This document shows positions 1 through 9,220 of a DNA stretch of 64,000 bases, piece after piece. A model generated the notes under the pieces. That model did no database searches. It worked only from the letters and a program-made list of their open reading frames with translations, and was not told the origin of the DNA. The stretch is from positions 682,001 to 746,000 of the forward strand of contig NZ_JABBPE010000002.1 of the NCBI RefSeq assembly GCF_012927455.1. The letters run 5' to 3'. The stretch is from Polaromonas sp. Lineage in GTDB: Bacteria; Pseudomonadota; Gammaproteobacteria; Burkholderiales; Burkholderiaceae_C. The stretch's first letter is position 1; each line of letters opens with the position of its first letter. The translations under genes were made by a program, and so were the position numbers.

Positions 1-2
1 CC

Positions 3-668
3 AACAAGCGCCTGGCGCGTTTGCAGGAACTGGCCGATACGGTGCCGCGCAAAGAGATCGAGGCTGCGGAAAGTGAAGTCGCCAGCCTGGGCGCGCGCGC
101 TGCAGCGGTGGGTGCCGGACTGTCCGCGCGTGACGCGCTGGTCGCGCCCGTGTCGGGTGTCATCGCTTCGGCCAACGCCGTGGCCGGCCAGGTGGTCGAT
201 GCGCGCGAACTGCTGTTCGAGGTGATTGATCCCTCGCGTTTGCGCATTGAAGCACTGGCCTTCGACGCCGCGCTGGCGGCTGACGTGGGGGGCGCTTTCC
301 TGGCCGTGGGCGGCCAAAAAGTACCGCTCATTTTCGTGGGCGCATCGCGCTCGCTGCGCGACCAGGCGCTGCCTCTGGCCTTTCGTGCCGAAGGCCAGTC
401 GCTCAGCCAGCTTGCCGTCGGCCAGCCTGTGGCCGTGGTGGTGCAAAGCCGAAGCCAGGTGAGCGGAGTCCCTGTGCCGGCCGGGTCCTTGACGAAGAAC
501 CCCGCCAACCAGACCGTCGTGTGGGTCAAGACCGCGCCCGAACGTTTTGAGGCGCGCGTAGTCACTGTGGAGCCGCTTGACGGCGCGACGATGGCGGTGA
601 CCTCGGGCCTGAAGGCCGGCGACCGTGTGGCCACCCAAGGTGCCACGCTGATCAACCAGGTGCGCTGA
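3..668 (+). CDS. RND efflux periplasmic adaptor subunit (5' end outside window)
   Basis: C-terminal 221 codons of a membrane-fusion (HlyD/CusB type) protein that links an inner-membrane RND pump to an outer-membrane channel. The frame is open to the left edge, so the gene starts outside the window. Visible parts are the end of an alpha-helical hairpin, the second half of the lipoyl/barrel-sandwich domain (a V-S-G-V-I motif near codon 50), a beta-barrel domain and a membrane-proximal domain ending in NQVR. The stop is one base before the pump ATG, so the two genes are co-translated. Family assignment is firm. The metal or drug exported cannot be read from this part. Confidence 0.85.
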   Translation, partial: NKRLARLQELADTVPRKEIEAAESEVASLGARAAAVGAGLSARDALVAPVSGVIASANAVAGQVVDARELLFEVIDPSRLRIEALAFDAALAADVGGAFLAVGGQKVPLIFVGASRSLRDQALPLAFRAEGQSLSQLAVGQPVAVVVQSRSQVSGVPVPAGSLTKNPANQTVVWVKTAPERFEARVVTVEPLDGATMAVTSGLKAGDRVATQGATLINQVR

Positions 669-669
669 C

Positions 670-3600
670 ATGTTCAAGTGGTTACTCGACAGCAGCCTTG
701 CCAACCGATTGCTGGTGATCATCGCCAGCCTGGTGCTGATGGCCTATGGCGCCTTTACGCTAACACGCACACCGGTTGACGTGTTTCCTGACCTTAACAA
801 ACCGACCGTGACCATCATCACGGAAGCCGGCGGCATGGCCTCCGAAGAAGTCGAGCAGCTCATCACCTTCCCGCTGGAAACAGCCATGAACGGGTTGCCC
901 GGCGTCGAGACGGTGCGTTCCGCCTCGAGCGCCGGCCTGTCGTTTCTGTACGTGACTTTCAACTGGAGCACCGAGATCTTTCGCGCCCGTCAGATGGTGG
1001 GCGAGCGCCTGTCGTCGATGGAAGAAGGTCTGCCGCAAGGCACGGTGCCGCGCATGGGACCGATCAGCTCGATCATGGGCGAGATCATGCAGATCGCGAT
1101 TCCGATCGATACGGCAAAAATTTCGTCAATGGCGGTGCGCGAATACGCCGACTGGGTGCTGCGCCCGCGTCTGCTGGCGATTGCCGGCGTGGCGCAGGTG
1201 GTGCCTATCGGTGGCGAGGTGCGCCAGTTTCAAGTTCAGCCCAACACCGTGCGTATGGCCGAGCTGGGCATCACCCATGAGCAGCTCGAAGGCGCGCTCA
1301 AAGGTTACTCCAGCAACACCTCGGGGGGCTTTCTGGAGCTCAATGGGCGTGAATACCTGATCCGCAACCTGGGGCGCACCTCCAGTCTGGATGACCTGAG
1401 AAACCTGGCGCTCACCGCGCGTGAGGGTCAACCCATCTTGATGCGGCAGATCGCCGACGTGACCTTTGCTGCGGCCATCAAGCGCGGCGACGCGGGTTTT
1501 GAAGGCAAGCCGGCGGTAATCCTGAGCATTCAGAAGCAACCCGCCGCCGACACCATAGCCTTGACCCGCGCCATCGAGACCGCACTGACGGAGATGCAGC
1601 GCGCGCTCCCGGCCGGCATGACCCAGCCTATCGTGACCTTTCGCCAGGCCAGCTTCATCGAGTCGTCGATCACCACGCTACAAGGCAAGCTGATCGCGGC
1701 CTCGGGCTTCGTCGCGGTGATCCTCTTCCTGTTTCTCGGCAATGTGCGCACCACCGTCATTGCGCTGGTGGCCATTCCGGTTTCGATCTTCATCACCGCC
1801 CTGGTGTTTCGCTACTTCGGCCTCTCAATCAACACCATGACACTGGGCGGACTGGCGATTGCCATCGGCGGGCTGGTCGATGACGCCGTGGTTGGGATCG
1901 AGAACGTGATGCGACGGCTCAAGGAAGACCGACTCAAACACCCCGAACACCGGATTCACCCGATCGAGGTAGTGGCACGCGCCACCATGGAAGTGCGCTC
2001 GGCCATCCTGTATGCGACGGTGATCATCGTGCTGGTGTTCGTGCCGCTATTCGCGCTGCCGGGCATGGAGGGTCGACTGTTCGTGCCATTGGGTATCTCG
2101 TTCATAGTCTCGACGCTGGCCAGCCTGGTGGTGTCCGTGACCGTGACGCCGGTACTGAGCTTCTACCTGCTGCCGCGCATGAAGTCGCTCGACCACGGCG
2201 ACACCAAATTGCTGGTGTGGCTGAAGTCGCGCTACCGCAGCGGCCTGCAGGGCGTGCTGGAGCGTCCGAAAGCCGCGCTGGCGGCCGCTGCGCTGGCGGT
2301 GGTGGTGGCAGCGGTGGCCGTGCCGTTCTTCCCGACCACCTTCCTGCCACCGTTCAACGAGGGCACGCTGGTGATTGGTCTGCGCCTGAACCCGGGTGTG
2401 ACTTTGGCCGAGACCACGGCGCTGGCGCGTCAGGCCGAGGTGCTGGTCAAGCAGGTGCCTGAGGTCACGCACGTTGGACGGCGCAGTGGTCGCGCCGAGC
2501 TGGACGAACATGCTGAAGGCGTTCACGTCAGCGAGCTGGACGTGGGTTTGAAACCATCCGGCGAGATCACGCGCTCAATGGATGCGGTGTCGGCCGACAT
2601 CCGCGCGCGCCTGGTCAACCTGCCGGCGGCGGTGGCCATCGGGCAGCCGATCTCGCACCGCATCGACCACATGTTGTCAGGCGTGCGCTCGCAGATCGCG
2701 ATCAAGATCTTCGGTGAGGACCTCGATACCCTGCGCGGCCAGGCAGATGTGTTGCGAGCGGGGCTGGCTGCGGTCCCTGGTCTCGCCGACCTCGAAATCG
2801 AAAAGCAGGTGTTGGCGCCGCAGATCAAGGTGCGCGTCGATTACGCTGCGGCGGCCCGCTACGGCGTGCCGGCACCCCAAATACTGAGCACGCTGCAAAA
2901 CCTGGTCGAGGGCGAGAAGATTACCCAGATCGTCGAGGGCAGTCGGCGCTTTGCGCTGGTCGTGCGGTTGCCAGAGGCGGCGCGCTCGGTGGAAGGCCTG
3001 GGGAAGATCATGATTGAGACACCCAACGGGCGCATTCCGCTGTCCAAGGTGGCGACGATTGAGGACAGTGACGGCCCCAATCAGGTCAGCCGCGATGACG
3101 GCAAGCGCCGCATCGTGTTGTCGGCCAATGCGCAGGGGCGTGCTCTGTCGGACGTCATAGCCGACATCCGCCGCGTGGTAGCCCAGACCAAGCTACCCGA
3201 GGGTTACTTTGTCACGTTGGGCGGCCAGTTTCAGGCGCAGGAAGAGGCGTCACGGCTGGTCGGGCTGCTGTCCATCGTGTCTGCGGTGCTGATGTTCGTG
3301 GTGCTTTACAGCCGCTACCAGTCGACCCGGCTGGCGCTGCTGATCATGGCCAACATTCCGCTGGCACTGGTCGGTGCAGTGTTCGGCTTGTGGCTGTCCG
3401 GGCAACCGCTGTCGGTGGCGGCTCTGGTAGGCTTCATTACGCTGGCCGGCATCTCGGTGCGCAACGGCATTTTGAAGGTCAGTCACTACATCAACCTGAT
3501 GCGCTTCGAGGGCGAGGACTTCGACCACAAGATGATCGTGCGCGGCTCACTGGAACGCTTGAGCCCAGTGCTGATGACGGCGCTGGTGACGGCCTTTGCT

Positions 3601-3789
3601 CTGGCGCCGCTGCTGTTCGAGGCCGAGCGGCCCGGCACCGAGATCCTGCACCCGGTCGCCGTGGTGATCTTCTCGGGCCTGATCAGTTCAACACTGCTCG
3701 ACACCTTTCTCACCCCGGTGATGTTCTGGCTATTCGGCCGCAAGGATGCCGAGCGCCTGCTCGACGACAAAAACGCCGAGGCTTTCTAG
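670..3789 (+). CDS. heavy-metal type RND efflux pump (CusA/CzcA-like)
   Basis: Inner-membrane proton-driven RND transporter of 1039 residues, full length for the family. The N-terminal TM1 is followed by the T-P-x-D-V-F-P-D-L motif (residues 34-42), then two large periplasmic loops and a TM2-TM6 block (about 340-500). TM4 carries GGLVDDAVVGIEN (400-412). This differs from the DFG...DGAVV and DAAIVMIEN forms usual in the Co/Zn/Cd and Cu/Ag subgroups. The segment where CusA has a copper-binding Met reads NEGTLVIGLRLNPG and lacks it. The pump is therefore of the heavy-metal RND superfamily but of a less-studied subgroup, and its substrate is unclear. It follows the adaptor gene with one spacer base. 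Confidence 0.9.
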   Translation: MFKWLLDSSLANRLLVIIASLVLMAYGAFTLTRTPVDVFPDLNKPTVTIITEAGGMASEEVEQLITFPLETAMNGLPGVETVRSASSAGLSFLYVTFNWSTEIFRARQMVGERLSSMEEGLPQGTVPRMGPISSIMGEIMQIAIPIDTAKISSMAVREYADWVLRPRLLAIAGVAQVVPIGGEVRQFQVQPNTVRMAELGITHEQLEGALKGYSSNTSGGFLELNGREYLIRNLGRTSSLDDLRNLALTAREGQPILMRQIADVTFAAAIKRGDAGFEGKPAVILSIQKQPAADTIALTRAIETALTEMQRALPAGMTQPIVTFRQASFIESSITTLQGKLIAASGFVAVILFLFLGNVRTTVIALVAIPVSIFITALVFRYFGLSINTMTLGGLAIAIGGLVDDAVVGIENVMRRLKEDRLKHPEHRIHPIEVVARATMEVRSAILYATVIIVLVFVPLFALPGMEGRLFVPLGISFIVSTLASLVVSVTVTPVLSFYLLPRMKSLDHGDTKLLVWLKSRYRSGLQGVLERPKAALAAAALAVVVAAVAVPFFPTTFLPPFNEGTLVIGLRLNPGVTLAETTALARQAEVLVKQVPEVTHVGRRSGRAELDEHAEGVHVSELDVGLKPSGEITRSMDAVSADIRARLVNLPAAVAIGQPISHRIDHMLSGVRSQIAIKIFGEDLDTLRGQADVLRAGLAAVPGLADLEIEKQVLAPQIKVRVDYAAAARYGVPAPQILSTLQNLVEGEKITQIVEGSRRFALVVRLPEAARSVEGLGKIMIETPNGRIPLSKVATIEDSDGPNQVSRDDGKRRIVLSANAQGRALSDVIADIRRVVAQTKLPEGYFVTLGGQFQAQEEASRLVGLLSIVSAVLMFVVLYSRYQSTRLALLIMANIPLALVGAVFGLWLSGQPLSVAALVGFITLAGISVRNGILKVSHYINLMRFEGEDFDHKMIVRGSLERLSPVLMTALVTAFALAPLLFEAERPGTEILHPVAVVIFSGLISSTLLDTFLTPVMFWLFGRKDAERLLDDKNAEAF

Positions 3790-3846
3790 ACAATTCACCG
3801 TGCCTTTGACACTGCGTCTCTTTTTTAACCCTTGAAAGGTATTTTT

Positions 3847-4227
3847 ATGAAGTTTTCTCAACTCATCACAGTGCTGGCTTTCGCTGCCACCGGAGCCGCG
3901 TTTGCAGCCGACGGCCATAGCCATGATTCCAAGCCGCTGCATGGCGGCGCGGTGGTGGAAGTCAAGGACATCGAATACGAACTGGTCGCCAAGCCGGACT
4001 CTTTGCAATTGCACCTGCGCGACCACGGCAAGCCGGTCGATCTAAGTAAGGCCACGGCGAAACTTACCCTGCTTGCGGGCACGGACAAGCAGGAGGTGGA
4101 ACTGAAGCCTGCGCCAGGAGATAAACTGGAAGCGAAGGGCAGCTACAAGGTCGCAGCCAACACCAAAGTCATAGCCATGGTTACTCTGGCCGGGAAGTCA
4201 ACAACCGCGCGTTTCGTGCTGAAGTAA
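3847..4227 (+). CDS. small secreted periplasmic protein, metal-pump associated
   Basis: 126-residue protein with a clear Sec signal peptide (residues 1-20, cut after AFA) and a mature part starting with a His/Asp-rich stretch, ADGHSHDSKPLHGG, that could bind a metal ion. The rest looks like one small beta-rich domain with alternating charged strands. I chose the ATG at 3847, preceded by GAAAGG at 3834-3839. A TTG five codons upstream is also in frame but would add residues before the signal peptide. It lies 57 bases after the RND pump in the same direction, so a periplasmic role alongside that pump is likely. No named family is recognised. Confidence 0.8.
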   Translation: MKFSQLITVLAFAATGAAFAADGHSHDSKPLHGGAVVEVKDIEYELVAKPDSLQLHLRDHGKPVDLSKATAKLTLLAGTDKQEVELKPAPGDKLEAKGSYKVAANTKVIAMVTLAGKSTTARFVLK

Positions 4228-4368
4228 ACCGTAGAAATGCAATCAGCCGGCCGAGCTGCGTCTTCAAGTTAAGACAATGTCAATGAGATGCCCGGGAAGG
4301 CTGTCAATTTTTCCGCGCGAATTTTCCGGTAACCTGCCTAATTAACCACCACCAGAAAGTAAACAACC

Positions 4369-4794
4369 ATGACTTCATTCTTCAAACACACAAAGCCAGG
4401 ATCTATTGCCCTTGTCGCGTTGACAGCAGCGCTGTTGCAGCCGCTTGCGTATGCCCAGTCGCCAGCAAAGTCCGGTACCGACCCAATGCAGGGCGGCAAG
4501 GCTGGCTCATCGTCCATGCCCGCTGGAATGGACATGAAAGCCATGATGAAGAACAACAACGACAAGATGTCGTCCATGCAGATGATGGGCAACACTGACA
4601 TAGATTTCGCCATGATGATGCGCGTGCATCACCAGGGCGCTATCGAGATGGCAGAGGCCGAGTTGCTCGACGGCAAGGATGCGCAAATGCGCAAAATGGC
4701 GAAAGACATTATTGCTGCGCAGAAAAAGGAAATCGCCCAGTTAGACAAGTTCCTGGCAAAGAGCGGCCATCCAGTAGACAAGATGAACAAATAG
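4369..4794 (+). CDS. DUF305 family secreted protein
   Basis: 141-residue protein with a signal peptide (about residues 1-29, ending AYA-Q), a Met-rich linker (several M-K-x-M and S-M-Q-M-M repeats, residues 40-68) and a four-helix DUF305 core. The core holds the family signature D-x-x-F-A-M-M-M-x-x-H-H-Q-G-A-x-x-M-A near residues 72-92. DUF305 proteins often sit beside copper and heavy-metal resistance genes, and the Met/His content fits metal contact, but no reaction is established. It follows the RND operon after 141 bases. A second DUF305 gene lies at 11298-11669. Confidence 0.85.
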   Translation: MTSFFKHTKPGSIALVALTAALLQPLAYAQSPAKSGTDPMQGGKAGSSSMPAGMDMKAMMKNNNDKMSSMQMMGNTDIDFAMMMRVHHQGAIEMAEAELLDGKDAQMRKMAKDIIAAQKKEIAQLDKFLAKSGHPVDKMNK

Positions 4795-4799
4795 CGGAG

Positions 4800-4831
4800 G
4801 GAAAGTCGCTTTTTCAATGGCGATTTTCCAG
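4800..4831 (+). terminator. possible terminator hairpin after the DUF305 gene
   Basis: An imperfect inverted repeat (GAAAGTCGC pairing with GGCGATTTTC around a T-rich centre) lies just past the stop of the DUF305 gene. It could end the metal-efflux transcript. No long T run follows, so this is a weak call. Confidence 0.3.
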
Positions 4832-5247
4832 CTCCGGGTGGCAACCCGAAATTTTGGATTCGCCCGCTGAATCTGTGGGTAATTTTTGAGGTTCTCGGGT
4901 TGTTTTCATTGCAAGCGAGGCGACGCGTTGCGAGCGCCCGCTTGTCGTGAACCAGCCACCTGACCGTAAAACGGTCCTGTCGTCAGCCGCTTCACGTCAC
5001 GTGACCTGCCCACAGCGCCTCAACTTGGAGCCTGCGATCTGACGCACCTGCGCAGAGCAACAATCGTGTCATGAAAAATCACCCGGATTACTCAAAAACA
5101 GCATCGCCATGGCCATGGCGGGCGATGTTTACTTTGGATCCTTGTCAGCGCATCCTGCCAAGAATCGATCAGGTTTTTTGCAAGTCGAATCAAAAGATAA
5201 CTGATCAAAATTGCGAGGCCTCTACCGCCGCAGGGGTGGCTAAAAAC
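4832..5247. other. non-coding stretch with two short palindromes
   Basis: No gene is seen here. It holds two short perfect inverted repeats, GACCGTAAAACGGTC at 4962-4976 and GTCACGTGAC at 4996-5005, which could be protein-binding sites. A 73-codon frame (5071-5292) is open but has composition unlike its neighbours and runs into the next gene, so it is not called. Confidence 0.4.
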
Positions 5248-5305
5248 GCTATGAAATTCATAGCTTGCTGCGCTGGTAACATAAGGGCATGAACACTATT
5301 TCATC
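5248..5305 (+). repeat. two-hairpin interspersed repeat, copy 1
   Basis: Diverged copy of the repeat family described for 37329-37387: a GCTAT...ATAGC hairpin arm, then TGCTGCGC, then a tail ending CTATTTCATC. The tail contains the ATG of the following SDR gene. Confidence 0.7.
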
Positions 5306-6083
5306 TGAAAACTCCGCGCAGATCTCGTTCGGACTGGCGAGCCGCGTCTGTATCGTCACCGGTGGCGCCCAGGGTATTGGTGAGGCCTGTATTCGCCGCT
5401 TTGCGCGCGAAGGCGCTCAGCTGGTCATTGCCGATATCGACGACACCCGCGGCACCGCACTGGCCGCTGAACTTGGCGCTTTGTACGTGCATTGCGACGT
5501 CGGCGAAAAAGCGCAGGTCGATACGCTGGTGGCGCAAACCATGGCTGCCTTTGGCCACATTGACGTACTGGTAAACAATGCCGGCATTTTCAGGGCTGCT
5601 GATTTTCTGGAAGTGACCGAGGTGGATTTCGACGCGGTCTTGCGCATTAATCTCAAGGGTTCATTTCTGGTGGGCCAAGCGGTTGCGCGCGAGATGGCGA
5701 AGGCGGGCAAAGGCAGCATCGTCAATATGAGCTCGGTGAACGGTACGCTGACCATTCCCACGATTGCCAGCTACAACGTCAGCAAAGGCGGCATCAATCA
5801 ACTCACGCGCGTGATGGCTTTGGCCCTGGCCGACAAAGGAATACGCGTCAACGCCGTCGCGCCCGGCACAATCGCCACCGAACTGGCCACCAAAGCCGTG
5901 CTGACCAGCGAGGAAGCCAAAGCCAGAATTCTGAGCCGAACCCCCATGAAGCGCCTCGGTAAGCCTTCTGAAATTGCCGACACCGTGGCTTATCTGGCCA
6001 GCGACGCAGCCAGCTACATCACCGGCGAGATCGTGGTGGTGGACGGTGGACGCATGACGTTAAATTACACCGTGCCTGTGTAG
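5289..6083 (+). CDS. SDR family NAD(P)-dependent oxidoreductase
   Basis: 264-residue classical short-chain dehydrogenase. It has the nucleotide-binding TGGAQGIG (residues 25-32), the NNAG motif (about 96-99), the catalytic Ser in NMSSVNG, the Y-N-V-S-K active-site Tyr/Lys pair (about 162-166) and a C-terminal ITGEIVVVDGG. An Asp-Ile-Asp after strand beta-2 (ADID) suggests NAD rather than NADP. The substrate is not predictable; glucose/3-oxoacyl type SDRs are the nearest general class. The start codon and first six residues lie inside an interspersed repeat, and the conserved domain begins near residue 15. No clear ribosome site precedes the ATG. It converges with the regulator at 6272-8353. 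Confidence 0.88.
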   Translation: MNTISSENSAQISFGLASRVCIVTGGAQGIGEACIRRFAREGAQLVIADIDDTRGTALAAELGALYVHCDVGEKAQVDTLVAQTMAAFGHIDVLVNNAGIFRAADFLEVTEVDFDAVLRINLKGSFLVGQAVAREMAKAGKGSIVNMSSVNGTLTIPTIASYNVSKGGINQLTRVMALALADKGIRVNAVAPGTIATELATKAVLTSEEAKARILSRTPMKRLGKPSEIADTVAYLASDAASYITGEIVVVDGGRMTLNYTVPV

Positions 6084-6231
6084 ATATTGAGGTAGGGGTA
6101 GGGCTTCAGCGAGAGTGTTGATTACCCCCAAATTCAATGCTGTCATCTCATTTTTGAATCAATCGTGAACGCGAAGGCGAAGCGAAGACCGTACAACCGT
6201 ACGGCTAGCGAAGCAGACAAAATGCGGGGTT

Positions 6232-6273
6232 GATTTGGAAATGGAATCACAGCCGGGCTTTGCTTTCCAAATC
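6232..6273. terminator. inverted repeat between convergent genes
   Basis: Perfect 10-base arms, GATTTGGAAA (6232-6241) and TTTCCAAATC (6264-6273), with a 22-base loop. It overlaps the stop codon of the minus-strand regulator and sits between two convergent genes, so a transcription-ending role is plausible. There is no classic GC stem with a T tail. Confidence 0.4.
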
Positions 6274-8353
6274 ATGAGACACCCTTGAGTCGCGTGATCC
6301 ATGCATCAATATCCAGGCCATCCCCCACGTGGTAGCGCTCCACCTTCCGGTACAGCGTGCTGCGGGAAATTCCAAGCGCAAGCGCTGCTTTGGTCAGGTT
6401 GCCGCCGTGCGCGCGCACGGCACGCTTGATGGCTTCGCGCTCAGTATCCTCCAGGCTATCGCGGCCTGAAGAAGACAGAGCTTTGGGGACCAACCCCATC
6501 GCCGCACCCGAAGAATCCGCCAACGGTTCTCCCCGGGCCTCTGCCAGCAATTCGGGCGGCAGCTCGTTGCACTGCACGCAAGGTTCGCCGGACGTGAGCA
6601 GCAGGCTTTCCACCACATTGCGTAACTCACGCACGTTGCCGGGCCAGGAATATTTATGCATTACCACCATCACTTCAGGTACAAAACGGCGTGGCGCCAC
6701 ACCATGGCGCAACGCCAGACTTTGGTTGAAGTTCTCAGTCAGGATATCCAGGTCTCCATCGCGATCGCGTAACGGCGGAATAAGCAGCCGTGTCACACTG
6801 ATGCGGTGATAAAGGTCGCGCCTGAAATGTCCGGCCTCTACCTCATTAATCAAATTTCGGTTGGTCATGGCAACCAGCCGCACATCGACGCGACGCGGCT
6901 TGCTGTCGCCCAGACGGTAGATCACGCCCTCTTCCAGCGCGCGCAGCAGTACCGGCTGCAAATCAAGCGGGAGATCACCGATTTCGTCAAGGCAAAGCGT
7001 GCCACCATTGGCCAACTCGAAGCAGCCTGGCCGCCCTTGTGCTGTAGCGTTCGTTAAAACGCCGCGTACATGCCCGAACAACTCGCCGGCAATCAGTTCC
7101 TTGGTCGCCGCGCCACAGTTGAAGGCGATGAAAGGACCGCCCACCCGGTCGTCACCGTGCACGGCGCGTGCAAGCATCTCCTTGCCGACACCCGTTTCGC
7201 CGTAGATCAACACCGGCACTCGGCGTAACGCGAGTTGCTGCGCACGTTGCAGTGCCGTGATCATCACGGCACTCTGCCCAAAAATATTTGCGAAACCGCT
7301 GCGCCGGGAATCAAGCTCGGAGATTGCTTCGCCAGCACGCGGCACCGTGACGTGCAGGCCATGTGGCAACCCCGAGGTGCGCGCCTGCTTGGGCACCACC
7401 AGCACGGCGCCTATAGTTCGACCTTCGGCGCGCACGGGGTTAAACCACTCCGGGCGCAATCCTTCTGGCAGACGCTGCGCCCACTCCTCAACTGCGGTGT
7501 TGGCATCCAGCCCGACAATGCGTTGCCCCAGCATCACCGGCAACTGCATGCGTCTGGTCGAGTGCACCACCAAGCCACTACGGTCGATGGCGATCATCCC
7601 AGCGGCATCTGAGAGCGACAAACGTTGCAGGCAAATCTCCAGCAACTGCAAGTGCTCGATAGACACGCGTTGGGCCAGCGCTACTTCGATTTGACGCGCC
7701 GCCGCAATTGCCAGCGTCAGGTTGTTGACTTGGTAGGTGCTCGGCGGCCCGGAGATGTCGATCACGCCGAGGATGGTGTTGGTGCCAGTCTCACGGATAG
7801 GGACGGCGGCACAGGTCCACCCTTTCATGCCCTGACAATAGTGCTCGGAGGCGAAGATGTGCGCTGGCATGCCGGTGGCAATCGCGGTACCAATGCCGTT
7901 GGTGCCGACCACACCTTCGCTCCACTGTCCGCCTTGCATCAAGTGCATTTCCTGGCCTGCTTCAAGCGTGCGCCGGTTGCCTTGCGCTTCGAGAACAACG
8001 CCCTCGGCATTCGTCAGCAGCATGATGGAACCCGAGCGGGCAAGCAATTCACCCGTGGCCGCAAACAAGGGACTGGCAGCCAACAACAAATCCTGCCGCT
8101 GCTGGCGCAATCGTTCTACTGAATCGCCGCTGGCGATCAACGGTGCCCTGGTTTCCGTCGGTTTGACACCAAACTGCCTGCTGCGTCGCCAAGAGGATAA
8201 GACGTCGCTGTGTACCGGGGCTTTCAGTAATGCTTCGCCGGCAACAAAACATTCCCAAGCACGTAAAGTATTGCTCTCTGACTGCTCGCCGTGCGAGTAC
8301 AGAGTTGCCGCGGAAACGGCAGGCATTGCATCCTGTACATCATTCCTCGGCAT
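6272..8353 (-). CDS. AcoR-like GAF/AAA+/Fis regulator with altered GAFTGA loop
   Basis: 693-residue bacterial enhancer-binding protein. An N-terminal GAF-type sensor (about 90-230) is followed by an AAA+ domain with Walker A GETGVGKE (385-392), Walker B GGTLCLDEIGD, an arginine-finger segment FRRDLYHR and PGNVREL. A Fis-type helix-turn-helix ends it (GNLTKAALALGISRSTLYRK, about 651-670). The layout matches AcoR-type activators of acetoin or alcohol metabolism. The sigma-54 contact loop normally reading GAFTGA is GVLTNA here (431-436), while the ATPase motifs are kept. It may not activate sigma-54 promoters in the usual way. The start ATG has a good AGGAGA site 6 bases upstream. The target is unknown. 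Confidence 0.88.
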   Translation of the reverse strand: MPRNDVQDAMPAVSAATLYSHGEQSESNTLRAWECFVAGEALLKAPVHSDVLSSWRRSRQFGVKPTETRAPLIASGDSVERLRQQRQDLLLAASPLFAATGELLARSGSIMLLTNAEGVVLEAQGNRRTLEAGQEMHLMQGGQWSEGVVGTNGIGTAIATGMPAHIFASEHYCQGMKGWTCAAVPIRETGTNTILGVIDISGPPSTYQVNNLTLAIAAARQIEVALAQRVSIEHLQLLEICLQRLSLSDAAGMIAIDRSGLVVHSTRRMQLPVMLGQRIVGLDANTAVEEWAQRLPEGLRPEWFNPVRAEGRTIGAVLVVPKQARTSGLPHGLHVTVPRAGEAISELDSRRSGFANIFGQSAVMITALQRAQQLALRRVPVLIYGETGVGKEMLARAVHGDDRVGGPFIAFNCGAATKELIAGELFGHVRGVLTNATAQGRPGCFELANGGTLCLDEIGDLPLDLQPVLLRALEEGVIYRLGDSKPRRVDVRLVAMTNRNLINEVEAGHFRRDLYHRISVTRLLIPPLRDRDGDLDILTENFNQSLALRHGVAPRRFVPEVMVVMHKYSWPGNVRELRNVVESLLLTSGEPCVQCNELPPELLAEARGEPLADSSGAAMGLVPKALSSSGRDSLEDTEREAIKRAVRAHGGNLTKAALALGISRSTLYRKVERYHVGDGLDIDAWITRLKGVS

Positions 8354-8579
8354 CGCTTTCTCCTAAGCCTGTTATCGCGAATAGCGATGCATCGCGAACC
8401 GTTTGACTTTGCGCGCAGGGTGGGCGAACGGGTAAAAATTACGCTTCCGGTCTGGCTGTTTTCGAAACGCAAAATGAGGGTACCACAATGATCCAGACTA
8501 ACAAAGTCGCTCCGCACAGCAGCGCCAGGAGCAGCAGCACTGGCACCTAGCGCGCCGAGGCCGCCATCTCGGATGCGGT

Positions 8580-9184
8580 CACAGAAAGCGTCCGCATCAC
8601 CGCGCAGGGCCAATACCGTCACCGCTGTAACAATCGCAAGCGGGCGTGTCAGCAACCGACGCTTCACCGGACTCATTCGCCGTCGCACAAATCCCTCCAT
8701 CACCACCTGCCCAGCCAAAGTGCCCGTAATGGTGGCGCTTTGCCCCACCACCAGGAGCGATCGCAAAGGCCAGCAAGGCCGCGGAGGTGCCCAGCAAAGG
8801 CGTCAGCAGTTCATGCGCCTGGCGCAGATCCGTGACTTCGGCGCCGCCGCTGAAGAACGTGGCGGAAGCAAGTATCAGGATCGCTGAGTTGATGAGAACG
8901 GCGACATTGAGCGACAGCAACGCGTCGGTAAAATTGAAACGAACCGCTTCGCGCTTGGCACGCGGGCCAGCGTCAATGCGTCGTGTCTGTACCAGCGCCG
9001 AGTGCAGGTACATGTTGAGCGCCAGCGCACCGCCCAGCATCTTTGCCAGGTCACAGGCGGAGACGGCCACCTCGCACAGCAGCCACAGCATCGCCACCGA
9101 TGGCCGCGAATAATGAGCCCGGCAAACCTGAGCCAGGTCAGGGTCAGCAACGATGCAGAGGCGGACGGTCAGGCTCTGCAGCAG
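8580..9184 (-). pseudogene. mntH: remnant of an Nramp-type Mn/Fe transporter (MntH)
   Basis: Reading the minus strand from 9184, the peptide matches the middle of MntH proteins: D-L-A-Q-V-C-R-A-H-Y-S-R-P, then L-W-L-L-C-E-V-A, then SALVQTRR, then VLINSAILILA. The N-terminal ~90 residues are missing. About 100 residues are lost in frame between the A-L-A-L-N and Y-L-H-S segments. A frameshift near 8760 moves the match to another frame (VVGQSATITGTLAGQVVMEG), and similarity fades after 8580. The gene cannot make a working transporter. It abuts a repeat copy at 9221, which may mark the lost 5' boundary. Confidence 0.75.
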
Positions 9185-9220
9185 GAACCCGGAACGCCAG
9201 CGTCGGCGGTCACTCAAAAT

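Noticed and set aside
5071..5292. 73-codon plus-strand frame before the SDR
   Set aside because: It runs through the repeat and into the SDR start; no ribosome site and atypical composition.
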